Positions 19,112-28,376 of a DNA stretch of 64,000 bases are shown piece by piece; positions within the stretch are counted from its first letter, which is position 1, and the number at the start of each line of letters is the position of its first letter. The notes under the pieces are model-generated. The model did no database searches. It was given only the letters and a program-made list of their open reading frames with translations, and was not told where the DNA came from. The stretch comes from Arthrobacter citreus. GTDB lineage: Bacteria; Bacillota; Bacilli; Bacillales; Bacillaceae_G. The translations under genes and the position numbers were made by a program. The stretch covers positions 1,054,001 through 1,118,000 of the forward strand of contig CP053688.1 in the NCBI GenBank assembly GCA_013200995.1, in the 5' to 3' direction.

Positions 19112-19402
19112 ATGAATTTCTATATTTTATCAGAAGAACATGAAAACCAAAATATTCATTATTATTGTATAGCTGCAGGTAGCCATCGCTACGACTTTGC
19201 AATTATCTTTTCAGAAAAATTTCTCGGGAAAGCAATGGTAATCTCGATCCAAAGTGGAAGAATGGTCTTACTTTGTAGAGAGGATATCGACCACCCAGAA
19301 CATTGGGATCAAAAACTTGGAATTGCAACCGAAGACATCTCAGAACTTGAGCTGTTTTTCCATTCAATTTTAGACCAAAAATTGTTTAGTGATCAATATT
19401 AG
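19112..19402 (+). CDS. Small conserved protein, DUF3055-like
   Basis: 96-residue cytosolic protein of unknown function. The pattern RYDFAIIFSEKFLGKAMV..IQSGRMVLLCREDI resembles the DUF3055 (SAV0927-type) family of Bacilli, which has a similar 'FGK..V..QTGR..LL..ED' core; this match is from memory. No signal peptide or membrane segment. ATG19112 is chosen over GTG19103 because GAGGAG ends eight bases before it. Monocistronic with a strong terminator. Confidence 0.65.
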   Translation: MNFYILSEEHENQNIHYYCIAAGSHRYDFAIIFSEKFLGKAMVISIQSGRMVLLCREDIDHPEHWDQKLGIATEDISELELFFHSILDQKLFSDQY

Positions 19403-19407
19403 AAGTA

Positions 19408-19438
19408 AGAGTCTCCGATTTTTTCGGAGGCTCTTTTT
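19408..19438 (+). terminator. Terminator after the DUF3055-like gene
   Basis: 11-bp stem AGAGTCTCCGA (19408-19418) / TCGGAGGCTCT (19424-19434) with one mismatch, then T residues. Confidence 0.88.
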
Positions 19439-19887
19439 ATGTAATAAAAAATACATATTTAATAGAAGAATCTATGGAAAAATGTTTCACACTAAAAAAA
19501 TTTACGACTTTAAACGCTACACTTTAACTTATATTAATTAAAAATTAAAGTACTGCAATAAAAGTATTCCGTTTTTGAATGTTTTTTTATTAGTTCTTTA
19601 TACCTATCTTAATTTCAAAAAGGTAGGTATTTCCATGTGGAAAATTTCCAAATATATAAAATTTCAAATTCAAAAGTTCTATTTTTGGCGGATTTAAAAG
19701 GAATTTACAAATGTTCACTAGAAAATAATTCCAAAGGAAAGGAGGTAAATGATATGATAGTTTAAGAGGTTGATATAAAAAAATGAAATTAATTCGAATT
19801 AATTTCATAGATAAATATTATCAAACCTTAAACTTTCAAAGAATTGCTTAAGTTTTTTACTATTAAATAGGTAAAAGGGGCGCAACA
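19439..19887. other. Long leader region of the subtilase gene with several inverted repeats
   Basis: No sizeable gene. Visible structures: an 11-bp stem (19600-19610 with 19620-19630, arms ATACCTATCTT and AAGGTAGGTAT), a TTTCCA-TG-TGGAAA repeat just after it, a consensus AAAGGAGG (19738-19745) followed by tiny ORFs (ATG-ATA-TGA and ATG-ATA-GTT-TAA, 19749-19765), and the 26-bp palindrome listed separately. Together they look like a regulatory leader, not spacer. Confidence 0.45.
19783..19808. promoter_or_regulatory. Perfect 26-bp palindrome upstream of the subtilase gene
   Basis: Arms ATGAAATTAATTC and GAATTAATTTCAT meet with no spacer, 80 bp before the subtilase ATG. It could be a binding site for a dimeric regulator, or form an RNA hairpin without a T-run. 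Confidence 0.55.
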
Positions 19888-22800
19888 ATGAAGAAAAAAA
19901 ATTATTTAGCTTTACCTGTTTCGACTATGCTGTTATTTTCTAGTATTTATGCTGGAACAGTTCAGGCTTCTTCACTAACGGGTTCAAATTCGGTAGTGGC
20001 GAATCAGGTAAACTCTGGGAAAAGTCTTAGAAAAAGCCAAATGAAGGAAGTAGCGAAAGCGAGCAATAAAGTAGTACACGCTAAAAAGTCTGAATCTGCA
20101 ATCGAATCAAAATTAAGAGAAAAGTTAAAAAATAACCAATCTCAAATCAATCATAATTACCAAACAGGCGAAGTAATTGTTAAATATAAAAAGCATGTGA
20201 CTACGGCTGCAATCTCGTCATTTCAGAAAAAATATTCATTAAAATCATCAAAGAAATTCAAGTCTTTAAATGCAGAATTAGTTAAAATACCTTCTGGCGA
20301 AAGTACGAGTGAATACATAACTAAACTAAAAAAGGATCAGAACGTAGAATCTGTCCAACCTAACTATAAATATTTTGCTTCTGACTTAAATAATGCTCCT
20401 AACTATTATGATCAGTTATGGGGACTTAACAATACTGGTCAAACAATAAATGGAAGTAATGGAGTAACGGATATTGACGTAGATGCACCTGAAGGTTGGA
20501 ATCAATATAGTTCTAAGCTATCAGAAGTTGTTGTTGGTGTTATCGATACAGGTGTAGATATAAACCATCCGGATTTAGCTGGTAAAATTTGGACAAATAC
20601 AAAGGAAACTCCTAATAATGGGATAGACGATGACCATAATGGATATGTTGATGATGTCCATGGTTGGGATTTTTATAACGATGATAACACTGTATATGAT
20701 GCACTTGATGGAGACGAGCATGGTACTCATGTATCCGGAACAATTGCTGCTGCATTAGAAGGAGCAAGTACTGATGATAACAAAGGTGTAGTCGGTGTTG
20801 CTCCGAACGTAAAAATATTACCTTTAAAATTCATTGGTCCTTTTGGTGGTTCATCAGCTGATGCGATCGAAGCAATTGAATATGCAAAAAATATGGGTGT
20901 GAAAATTACGAATAACAGTTGGACTGGTTATGATTACGATCCATTACTAGAAGAAGCAATTGAGAATTCTAATAGTTTATTCGTAGCTGCAGCTGGTAAT
21001 GATGGAATGGATGTCGAAGAAGGTGGAGCATATCCTGCGGGGTTTGAAAGTTCAAACATTTTATCAGTAGCTGCAGTTGATAACAAAGGCAAATTAGCAG
21101 ATTTCTCGAATTATGGCGCTGATTCTGTTGATGTAGCTGCACCTGGTGTTGATGTTTTAAGTTCAGTTCCTAAATACCCACTTGATGAACTTACAAAATC
21201 ATTGGGGATAGGTCAAGCTGGAGCATCAGCTCAAATTAGCGGTGATAATTATAAAGCGATCTTTGATGGCATTGGATATGAAAAGATATCTAAAGAACAA
21301 AGACAAGCTGCATTTGACAAAGCATTAAATTATTTAGATGCAAATTCGAGCAAGAAAATTTTACTTGTACAAGATGATGAACATGATCTTGCAGATATGT
21401 TCAAAGATGAACCTGAACTTGCTAGTATCTTTAAAGACAATTTACAAACATTCGAAAGTCTGTTGAAAAGCCATTCTCCATATGATGTGGTTACGATAAA
21501 TTCCCAATCGTCTTTATCCGATTACAAGAATAGTAGTGAATTATCATCATATGGTGCTATAGTTTGGTTTACTGGTAACGGCATGGGATTTAACACTATG
21601 GAAGGTAATGCTTTAACCAAAACAGATACAGACATGTTAAAAGATTACCTTTCTAATAGTGGTAAATTATTACTATCTGGTGTTAATGTGCTATCTGGAC
21701 AAGAGAAATCTCCATTTGTTAAGGATACTTTACATTTAGATGTATACTCGGATATGGGACCAAGTTTAAATGTCGAAGGTTTAGATGTAGAAGGTGGAAT
21801 CTATGATAAAGATACACATTATGATGTAAATCGATATGATTTACCTTACTATTTTGCTGATTATGTTAAATCAAATGATCCAAAAACAATTGTCAATTCA
21901 AAATATGTTTCAGATTATTCACAAGCATATGATTATTATAGCGGGACATCTATGGCAACTCCTCATACAACTGGAGCAGCTGCTATTTTATTAGGATTAA
22001 ATCCAAACATGTCTCCAGAGATGCTTAAGTTATACACTAGTGCAAAAGGTAAGAAACTTGATTCCTTAAAAGGTCTTGTCGGCACGGAAACCATTGTAAA
22101 AACATCAAATCTAGATAAATTCGATGATAATGAAACACCAGGAGTTCCGTTAGATAAAAGTGTATTAAATGGTAGTTTAAATTCAAAAACTGATAAAAAT
22201 GATGTATATGCAGTAGCTTTAAAAGAAGGACAAGGTATTAATTTCACTTTAAACGGTCAAACAGGAAGCGATTTCGATTTGTATGTGTATGGTGAAAAAA
22301 CACCTACTGTAAATAATAAAAATGGCATGGTTGCTTACTCAGAAAATCAAAAAACATCAAATGAAACAATTAATTTTGTAGCACCTGAAACAGGTATTTA
22401 CTTTGTGAATGTGTACGACTACAGCGGTTCAGGAAAATATAAGCTTTATACTGGTAATTTCGGTGGAACGTATGATGTTGAATCTAGTGCAATCACTTAC
22501 AATGGAGGATGGATGCCTTCATTTAATCCAAAAAAACCAAACGAAATGGCTGCAATGATTAATTCAGTTGGTGATGCTAGTTTTTCATTTGTAGGATATA
22601 GCGTTGAATGGCAAGGCTTCAAAGATTCATCTCAAGGTATTGCTGATGTTTATATTGACGGTAAAAAGGTTGCTTCACCATCACTTTATTCTAGTACATT
22701 AAAGTCTAATCAAAGTCTATTGAAATATGATTTTACGAATTACGGTACACACTCAATTAAAATTGTTTGGACTGGTAAAAATGACCCAGCTGCTAGAAAA

Positions 22801-23841
22801 TCTGCTACAGGGATCAATTTTGATAAATTTATTGTTAAAAGTAACCCTATTTCATTGAAGTCTTCTTATGATACTTTTAAGAAAAGTCCAGTTATTTCAT
22901 GGACAGCAACGAAATTAGCTGAATCATATAGCATTTACCGTAAAGAATCTAAACAAACTGATTATGTACAATTAAATAAAACACCTATTACTACAACATC
23001 TTTTGCGGATACGACTGCAGTACCAGGAAAATCTTATAACTATGTAGTAGTAATCAACACACCTGATAAAACAGAGTCACCTTTCTCATCTGCTATAACT
23101 TATGTTGTTGATGATGATATTAAAGGTAGTCTTCCATTAACAGGTACAGCAAAAGGAACATTAAACAGAGATGCAAAAGATTTAAACGACGTATGGTCTA
23201 AAACACTAGAAAAAGGCAAAACATATGAAATTGCCCTAACTGGTTCTACTAACACTAACTTTAATCTTTCATTATTCGATATTGGTACTACAACAATTTA
23301 TGGTAAAAAAGCATTGAAAACATCAACAAGTTCAGCTTCTTCTGAAAAAATTGTATTTAAACCATCTAAAACTGGAAAATATTATATCGTTCCTACTGCA
23401 TTAAAAGGATCAGGACAATATAGTATTTCTGTTTCGGTTCAAACAACGAAAACAGTAGAAAACACAGATAAAAATGTTAAATATTCTGGAACTTGGAATA
23501 AACTAAAATATACAAATGCTTCTGGTGGAACGATTAATGAAACAAAAGGATCTAAAGGATCTCTTCAATACAATTTCACTGGAACAGGAGTTACAGTATA
23601 TGCTTTAAAAGATAAAAATATGGGTAAAGCTGACATCTATATTGACGGTAAAAAAGTAAAACAAATTGATCTTTACTCATCATGCCGCAAATATAAAGTA
23701 AATGTATTTAATACTCAAAGTCTATCAAATAAAGCACATACGATTAAAATTGTTGCTACTGGAACAAAATCTCGTGCTGCAACAAACAAATTAATAAATG
23801 TTGATTCATTTAAAGTTACACAATATTCGATCGTTAAATAA
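19888..23841 (+). CDS. Large secreted S8 (subtilisin-like) serine protease with inserted and C-terminal accessory domains
   Basis: Extracellular subtilase, 1317 residues. Signal peptide about 1-27 (ends VQA-S). An inhibitor-type propeptide (about 90-165, GEVIVKYKK ... VESVQPNYKY) precedes the catalytic domain. Triad: Asp220 in VIDTGVD, His278 in DEHGTHVSG, Ser688 in SGTSMATPH; oxyanion Asn371 in AAAGND. About 250 residues (430-680) are inserted between the last catalytic strand and the Ser helix. Their pattern (KKILLVQDDEHDL, AIVWFTGNG, GKLLLSGVNV) suggests a Rossmann/GATase-like domain. After residue 755 come a PPC-like domain (DFDLYVYG), a beta-sandwich module, an Fn3-like segment, a second PPC-like domain and a second beta-sandwich module sharing ADVYIDGKKV/ADIYIDGKKV. 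No sortase or SLH motif. Activity is predicted intact. Confidence 0.9.
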   Translation: MKKKNYLALPVSTMLLFSSIYAGTVQASSLTGSNSVVANQVNSGKSLRKSQMKEVAKASNKVVHAKKSESAIESKLREKLKNNQSQINHNYQTGEVIVKYKKHVTTAAISSFQKKYSLKSSKKFKSLNAELVKIPSGESTSEYITKLKKDQNVESVQPNYKYFASDLNNAPNYYDQLWGLNNTGQTINGSNGVTDIDVDAPEGWNQYSSKLSEVVVGVIDTGVDINHPDLAGKIWTNTKETPNNGIDDDHNGYVDDVHGWDFYNDDNTVYDALDGDEHGTHVSGTIAAALEGASTDDNKGVVGVAPNVKILPLKFIGPFGGSSADAIEAIEYAKNMGVKITNNSWTGYDYDPLLEEAIENSNSLFVAAAGNDGMDVEEGGAYPAGFESSNILSVAAVDNKGKLADFSNYGADSVDVAAPGVDVLSSVPKYPLDELTKSLGIGQAGASAQISGDNYKAIFDGIGYEKISKEQRQAAFDKALNYLDANSSKKILLVQDDEHDLADMFKDEPELASIFKDNLQTFESLLKSHSPYDVVTINSQSSLSDYKNSSELSSYGAIVWFTGNGMGFNTMEGNALTKTDTDMLKDYLSNSGKLLLSGVNVLSGQEKSPFVKDTLHLDVYSDMGPSLNVEGLDVEGGIYDKDTHYDVNRYDLPYYFADYVKSNDPKTIVNSKYVSDYSQAYDYYSGTSMATPHTTGAAAILLGLNPNMSPEMLKLYTSAKGKKLDSLKGLVGTETIVKTSNLDKFDDNETPGVPLDKSVLNGSLNSKTDKNDVYAVALKEGQGINFTLNGQTGSDFDLYVYGEKTPTVNNKNGMVAYSENQKTSNETINFVAPETGIYFVNVYDYSGSGKYKLYTGNFGGTYDVESSAITYNGGWMPSFNPKKPNEMAAMINSVGDASFSFVGYSVEWQGFKDSSQGIADVYIDGKKVASPSLYSSTLKSNQSLLKYDFTNYGTHSIKIVWTGKNDPAARKSATGINFDKFIVKSNPISLKSSYDTFKKSPVISWTATKLAESYSIYRKESKQTDYVQLNKTPITTTSFADTTAVPGKSYNYVVVINTPDKTESPFSSAITYVVDDDIKGSLPLTGTAKGTLNRDAKDLNDVWSKTLEKGKTYEIALTGSTNTNFNLSLFDIGTTTIYGKKALKTSTSSASSEKIVFKPSKTGKYYIVPTALKGSGQYSISVSVQTTKTVENTDKNVKYSGTWNKLKYTNASGGTINETKGSKGSLQYNFTGTGVTVYALKDKNMGKADIYIDGKKVKQIDLYSSCRKYKVNVFNTQSLSNKAHTIKIVATGTKSRAATNKLINVDSFKVTQYSIVK

Positions 23842-23861
23842 CAAAGCCATCGATTGAAACA

Positions 23862-23903
23862 AAAAAATCCTGATTCACCCTTTTTAGGGTAATAGGATTT
23901 TTT
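23862..23903 (+). terminator. Terminator after the subtilase gene
   Basis: Nested stem: AAAAATCCT with AGGATTTTT outside, ACCCT with AGGGT inside, then T residues. Confidence 0.8.
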
Positions 23904-24197
23904 GTTTGCTTTATTTCCTATATAAAAATTTACTTTTTTAAAGGAAAATAAATGTTGGAGGTTTTAATGAAATTTTCCGAATAATAAAGACGTTTTATAA
24001 ATGAATTTGGTAAAATTAAGCAAAAATAGGATGGTCATTCGTTGGCTAGTCTAGTCTTTTAATAATAGTGTTTTTACAATACATACTTATATGCTAACCT
24101 ATTGAAAATAGCTTGGTACTAACTGTCACTTTTTCAAGTGAAGAGTAATTATTTTATAATTTAAAGGTATTTTTGAAAATAGTATTGATATTTGAAT

Positions 24198-24237
24198 AAA
24201 AAAAAGAAAGTTTGGTGCTGCCAAGCTTTCTTTTTTT
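24198..24237. terminator. Terminator of the leftward VOC gene, usable in both directions
   Basis: Long A/T-flanked stem AAAGAAAGTTTGG / CCAAGCTTTCTTT around TGCTG. It lies 60 bp past the stop of the leftward VOC gene. Between 23904 and 24197 I see no gene. Confidence 0.8.
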
Positions 24238-24295
24238 ATCTTGTTATATTTAAAATTACTGTTTGAACGAAATCTTTAAAATACACATCTAATAT

Positions 24296-24733
24296 TTAAC
24301 CGAGTTTCTCCGCCAACTCTAAAATAATTCCCTCTGGACCACGAACATAGCATAATTTATAACTTTCTTCATATTGCTCTATTTCACTAAAGATTTCCGT
24401 GCCCTTATCTTTTAATTTTGCAATAATAGCTTCAAGGTCTTCGACAGCAAAGCAAATATGTCGTATACCCAGCGTATTTGCAAAAGGTTTCTGATGATCT
24501 CTTTCATCTGCTGGCGTAACATATTTGACTAGCTCGATCCATGTCTGACCACCTGGCATGCCCAATCCTATACATGCCGTTTTAACACCTTTAAGCCCAA
24601 CTATTCTGTCCAGCTGCTCACCTTCCAATTCCCATTCCGCGTGCACTTCAAGTCCTAAATCTAGAAAAAACGCTTTGGCCTCTGAAAGGTCATTTACGTT
24701 TATACTCACATGATCTATTCGATTAATTTTCAT
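24296..24733 (-). CDS. VOC superfamily (glyoxalase/dioxygenase-like) protein
   Basis: Single-chain VOC-fold protein, 145 residues with two beta-alpha-beta-beta-beta units. The N-terminal unit starts INRIDHVSINVNDLSEA with a metal-type His, and the middle has GIRHICFAVEDLEAI. The C-terminal block YVRGPEGIILELAEKLG carries the usual Glu ligand. Residues fit a metal-dependent lyase or dioxygenase, but the reaction cannot be assigned. The ATG at 24733 is preferred to one two codons upstream, because AGGAGG is seven bases from it and only one base from the other. Downstream of and parallel to the MmyB-type regulator, possibly cotranscribed (132-bp gap). Confidence 0.8.
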   Translation of the reverse strand: MKINRIDHVSINVNDLSEAKAFFLDLGLEVHAEWELEGEQLDRIVGLKGVKTACIGLGMPGGQTWIELVKYVTPADERDHQKPFANTLGIRHICFAVEDLEAIIAKLKDKGTEIFSEIEQYEESYKLCYVRGPEGIILELAEKLG

Positions 24734-24865
24734 ATTCATACCTCCTAGTTCTTGTTATTTCCATACTTGTATTTGTATAAGGTTTGTTTGAAATTCTAAT
24801 TCGCTTAAACTAGAAAATATCCTTCTTTAAGGAACCCATTTACTTAAATAATAAAATAGCTATAT

Positions 24866-25705
24866 TCATTCATTACCCATCAATTTTATAAGCTTCGATT
24901 CTGTGTTCGTATTTTCAACAGGTGTATAGACGCTGCATCTTAGATCAACATTTCCTTGCACTTGTAATGAAGTTAAATTAAATTGCATTTTCCCTGTTTT
25001 TGCATGTCTAAATTCAATTAACACTTCAGGTGCTGAACTTACTTCGCTTTCATTCCATAGCTCATGAAACTCAGGATAGTTTTCCTCCATTTCACTAATA
25101 AATAATGTATACCACCGATCTCCAACATATTGCCCGTAATATGTACGGAAAATTGATAAAAATCCTTTTACAAAATGCACCCAATTCACTGCTAAAGTTT
25201 TAAACTCTTTTCTAGAAAAAAGGAGCTCAATAAGATTGCGTTTTTCTGGTTCAATTTGAGAAAAATCTAGGAAAACGTGGGCCGCTGCTTGATTCCACCC
25301 AACTATATGGCATCTTCGATCTGAAATAATAATGGGGCAATATCGTAGTTCCTGGACTATTTTTTTTAGCGCTGGACTAATAATTGTTTCCTCTTCACCT
25401 GAAAATGAACGCTTTTCCACTTCAGGTAAGGCAAGTGCATAAAAATAATTGCGTTCATCTTTATTTAATTGCAATGCATCTGAAATGGCGTCTAATACAG
25501 AAGTAGAGACTTTTATATCTCGTCCTTGTTCTAGCCATGTATACCAAGTAGTACTCACTCCAGCGATTTGAGCAACTTCTTCTCTTCGTAGCCCTGGAGT
25601 TCTTCTACGAGTTCCAAGTGGCAAGCCAACCATTTGCGGACTAAGCTTAGAACGCTGTGTTTTTAAAAACTCTGATAGTGCTTGAAGTCGGGTCTCTGGT
25701 TTCAT
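24866..25705 (-). CDS. MmyB-type helix-turn-helix regulator
   Basis: XRE-type DNA-binding domain (about 10-75, with GLRREEVAQIAGVSTTWYTWLEQGRD, the typical MmyB helix pair) followed by a PAS-like MmyB ligand-binding domain (about 105-270). In characterised MmyB proteins this domain binds a fatty-acid-like ligand. Length 279 is normal. ATG25705 is chosen because AAAGGAG lies seven bases away on the minus strand; an upstream TTG is too close to it. It is divergent from a fabF-like gene, with overlapping promoters and a shared palindrome between them. A regulator sensing an acyl ligand next to a ketoacyl synthase is a coherent pairing, but that link is inference. Confidence 0.85.
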   Translation of the reverse strand: MKPETRLQALSEFLKTQRSKLSPQMVGLPLGTRRRTPGLRREEVAQIAGVSTTWYTWLEQGRDIKVSTSVLDAISDALQLNKDERNYFYALALPEVEKRSFSGEEETIISPALKKIVQELRYCPIIISDRRCHIVGWNQAAAHVFLDFSQIEPEKRNLIELLFSRKEFKTLAVNWVHFVKGFLSIFRTYYGQYVGDRWYTLFISEMEENYPEFHELWNESEVSSAPEVLIEFRHAKTGKMQFNLTSLQVQGNVDLRCSVYTPVENTNTESKLIKLMGNE

Positions 25706-25728
25706 ATTCAAACTCCTTTCTAAAACGT

Positions 25729-25786
25729 AGTATAAATTATACTAGGATAAACTACAACTTGTAATAGGATAAATACGCGTTAAAAT
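25729..25786. promoter_or_regulatory. Divergent promoter/operator region between the MmyB-type regulator and fabF
   Basis: Minus strand: TTACAA (25759-25764), 17 bp, TATAAT (25736-25741), a strong regulator promoter. Plus strand: TTGTAA (25759-25764), 16 bp, TAAAAT (25781-25786), a plausible fabF promoter sharing the same -35. A perfect 7-1-7 palindrome AGTATAA-A-TTATACT (25729-25743) covers the regulator -10 box. TAGGATAAA also occurs twice (25743-25751 and 25765-25773). Confidence 0.7.
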
Positions 25787-25812
25787 AAAGAAAAACACTT
25801 GGAGGAATTAGT

Positions 25813-27045
25813 ATGAAAAGAATTGTAATTACTGGTATGGGTGTTATTTCACCTTTAGGCAATGATGTTGATACGGTATGGAATAACCTATTAAAAGGTC
25901 AATCTGGTGTCAGTACAATTGATACGATTGATGTGTCAAATATTAAAACAAAAGTAGCAGGTATTGTCCGTGATTTTAATGCAGAAGAACGATGGGGAAG
26001 AAAAGAAGCTAGAAAATTAGATCGTTTTTGTCAATTTGCTTTAGCAGCTGCAGAACAAGCACTGGAAAACTCACAAATTCAACTTGATAAAATTGATCTC
26101 GAACGATTAGGTGTTTATGTAGGTTCAGGTATTGGAGGAATTAATACGTTTATTGAGAATGTAAATCTCCTAAACGAACGTGGACCAAGTCGAGTAAGTC
26201 CAAGCCTAGTACCAATGATTATCTCAAATGCCGCAGCAGCTCAAATTAGTATTCGATTAGGTGCACTAGGTCCTTCATTATCTCCCGTAACAGCGTGCTC
26301 AATAGGCAATTCGTCAATCGGTGAAGCCTTTAATACAATTCGTAACGGAGAAGCTGACGTGATATTTGCGGGTGGTACAGAAGCAGCTATATCACAATTA
26401 TCCTTAGCTAGTTTTGGTAACGCAAAAGCTTTATCGACGAATACAGATCCTACTATAGCTAGCAGACCCTTTGACGCACAAAGAGATGGATTTGTCATGA
26501 GTGAAGGTGCTGGATTATTAGTATTGGAATCTTTAGAGCACGCATTACAAAGAAATGCACCAATTTTATGTGAGGTAATTGGATATGGAGCAAGTTCGGA
26601 TGCGTATCATATGGTAGCCACACATCCAGAAGGGCGTGGAGCTTATATTGCGATGAGAAACGCATTGAACCGAGCAAATATTACGATTGAAGATGTGGAT
26701 GTGATCAGTGCACATGCTACAAGCACACCGTTAGGCGATGTTTCAGAAACACTTGCAATTAAAAAGTTGTTTGGCGAACAAGCTAAGCAAATTCCAATCA
26801 CAGCTAATAAATCAATGCTTGGCCATATGCTTGGTGCAGCAGGTGGGGTAGAAGCAATTTCTTTAGTGAAAAGTTTACAAGAAGGTATAATACCTCCAAC
26901 GATAAATTTAACACATCCTGATCCAGAATGTGATCTAGACTATGTATCAGAAGGAGCAAGAAAGAAAAATTTGACGATTGGTATCTCCAACTCATTTGGA
27001 TTTGGTGGACACAATTCAGCAATTGTATTGAAAAAGTATGAATGA
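25813..27045 (+). CDS. fabF: Beta-ketoacyl-ACP synthase II-like protein (FabF family)
   Basis: Thiolase-fold condensing enzyme of 410 residues that elongates acyl-ACP with malonyl-ACP. The Cys-His-His triad is complete: Cys162 in VTACSIG, His301 in SAHATSTPLGD, His338 in KSMLGHMLGAAG. The C-terminal NSFGFGGHN loop is intact. GGAGG (25801-25805) sets the start. It is monocistronic and not beside fabH or other housekeeping fatty acid genes. This, together with a divergent MmyB-type regulator, suggests an accessory paralogue and not the main FabF. The nucleophile motif TACSIG deviates slightly from the common TACATG. Confidence 0.88.
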   Translation: MKRIVITGMGVISPLGNDVDTVWNNLLKGQSGVSTIDTIDVSNIKTKVAGIVRDFNAEERWGRKEARKLDRFCQFALAAAEQALENSQIQLDKIDLERLGVYVGSGIGGINTFIENVNLLNERGPSRVSPSLVPMIISNAAAAQISIRLGALGPSLSPVTACSIGNSSIGEAFNTIRNGEADVIFAGGTEAAISQLSLASFGNAKALSTNTDPTIASRPFDAQRDGFVMSEGAGLLVLESLEHALQRNAPILCEVIGYGASSDAYHMVATHPEGRGAYIAMRNALNRANITIEDVDVISAHATSTPLGDVSETLAIKKLFGEQAKQIPITANKSMLGHMLGAAGGVEAISLVKSLQEGIIPPTINLTHPDPECDLDYVSEGARKKNLTIGISNSFGFGGHNSAIVLKKYE

Positions 27046-27068
27046 TACATTGTAAAAGATAAAAAAGT

Positions 27069-27095
27069 AAAAGCCTTTTTTAACAAAGGCTTTTT
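27069..27095. terminator. Terminator between fabF and the leftward cgeB-like gene
   Basis: AAAAGCCTTT / AAAGGCTTTT stem with a T-rich end; it serves both convergent genes. Confidence 0.85.
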
Positions 27096-27151
27096 ATTTT
27101 TGATTTAATCTCATTCATATTATTACTTAATATATTTTTCAATTTAACCTA

Positions 27152-28120
27152 TTATATAGAATTTTGTCCCAGTATATTTTTTAGCGTCATTAATCTGTCA
27201 GAAAATGTGTTTTTTCCTATCAGTTTTGATCGTATTTCAGTTGTGATTTTGTCCCTATCAGAAGACTCATTAATAAATTTATGAATTAAATCGATACAAT
27301 TTTTCTCATCAGAATAGCGAAATAAACTTTCTATTTCCTCATCGACAAAGGGATCTATTTTGTCATTAATCAACTGAAACCCTCCGCTTAAAGCAATATC
27401 AAAAAATCGATTATTTACACTACGATTGATTACATGAAATCTATTTTTATTTAACAAAAAAGTAGACTCTCTATGAGGGTTTAAAATGATTTTTGCTAGA
27501 TTATACCAATAATTAACAATATTTGGAGGAATCCAATTCGTAACAAATCGAATGTTTTTCTTTCTTTGAATTGAAATATTCAAGTAATTTCTCCAATTTT
27601 TTCCGATTAGGACTATTGAATAATTTGTTGAATCAATGATTGATTGCACTAATTTAATTCTACTTGGATAAGGATAACCTATTAATAACAAATCAATATC
27701 TTTATTTCGATTAATCGGCTTAAAAATATTCTCGTTTGTTGCTAAAGGGAGATAATGAATCTGCTTATCTCCAAGTTTAGAATAAAATTCACAAGATGAC
27801 TGATCAATGGAAAGAATACAATCTGCATATGGTAGCAATTCATAACTAACATCAATATAGAAAGGATCTTCTGTAAACCATAGAATAAGAGGGATTTTCA
27901 TCTCATTTATCAATTTTAGTAAATGGATTGGTTTTGAATTACCAATCATCATAAATATATACGTTGGTTTAATTGTTAAAATCAAATTCTTTAACATTGT
28001 TTGATTCGTACTTATTGGAATACTGATTAGATCAATTTTTTCGGAAGATACTTCTTTTAGCCATAAATCAAAATAAGAATAGATGCCCTTATAAGCTGAC
28101 TGAAAATATAAAACTTTCAT
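27152..28120 (-). CDS. cgeB: CgeB-like glycosyltransferase (spore surface)
   Basis: GT-B-fold glycosyltransferase of the CgeB/DUF3880 family, 322 residues. An N-terminal Rossmann half (KVLYFQSAYKG start, PLILWFTEDPFY near residue 80, YADCILSIDQSSCEFY) is followed by a C-terminal donor-binding half with IDLLLIGYPYPSR and VNNRFFDIALSGGFQLIND. In B. subtilis CgeB belongs to the mother-cell sigma-K regulon and contributes to the outermost glycosylated spore layer. The same role is inferred here from family and from position next to sps genes. It starts 3 bp after the small gene upstream (minus strand), so the two form an operon from the promoter at 28377-28402. Confidence 0.8.
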   Translation of the reverse strand: MKVLYFQSAYKGIYSYFDLWLKEVSSEKIDLISIPISTNQTMLKNLILTIKPTYIFMMIGNSKPIHLLKLINEMKIPLILWFTEDPFYIDVSYELLPYADCILSIDQSSCEFYSKLGDKQIHYLPLATNENIFKPINRNKDIDLLLIGYPYPSRIKLVQSIIDSTNYSIVLIGKNWRNYLNISIQRKKNIRFVTNWIPPNIVNYWYNLAKIILNPHRESTFLLNKNRFHVINRSVNNRFFDIALSGGFQLINDKIDPFVDEEIESLFRYSDEKNCIDLIHKFINESSDRDKITTEIRSKLIGKNTFSDRLMTLKNILGQNSI

Positions 28121-28123
28121 CTA

Positions 28124-28339
28124 TTAATGGTATCTAATAGATTCTATTTTTGATGCAATCAAAGCTACGATGACTTCCTCACTCGGAGAAAGTGAGCTAA
28201 ATTCTTTCAATGTTATAATATTTGTCAGCGCGTTAAATGTAACGAATTGTGCTGGTCCAATAGTGTCTCCCGAGTCTGTCGTGATAATAATAACTTGTCC
28301 TGCTATAAGATTTTCAACTAAGTGTTGGAAACTGTTCAA
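28124..28339 (-). CDS. Small spore-surface-type protein (CgeA/DUF2642-like)
   Basis: 71-residue protein, beta-rich, no membrane segment. The sequence has FQHLVENLIAGQ, FVTFNALTNIITL and a C-terminal ASKIESIRY. This is the layout of DUF2642-type small coat or crust proteins, ending in the '(D)KIESIR' motif. It is first in an operon with the CgeB-like gene, like B. subtilis cgeAB. The TTG at 28339 is preceded by AAGGTGGG on the minus strand. Family assignment rests on pattern memory and context; function is likely structural or as an acceptor for glycosylation. Confidence 0.6.
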   Translation of the reverse strand: MNSFQHLVENLIAGQVIIITTDSGDTIGPAQFVTFNALTNIITLKEFSSLSPSEEVIVALIASKIESIRYH

Positions 28340-28376
28340 ATTTTACCCACCTTATTATAAATTTTCAATTCAAAAC

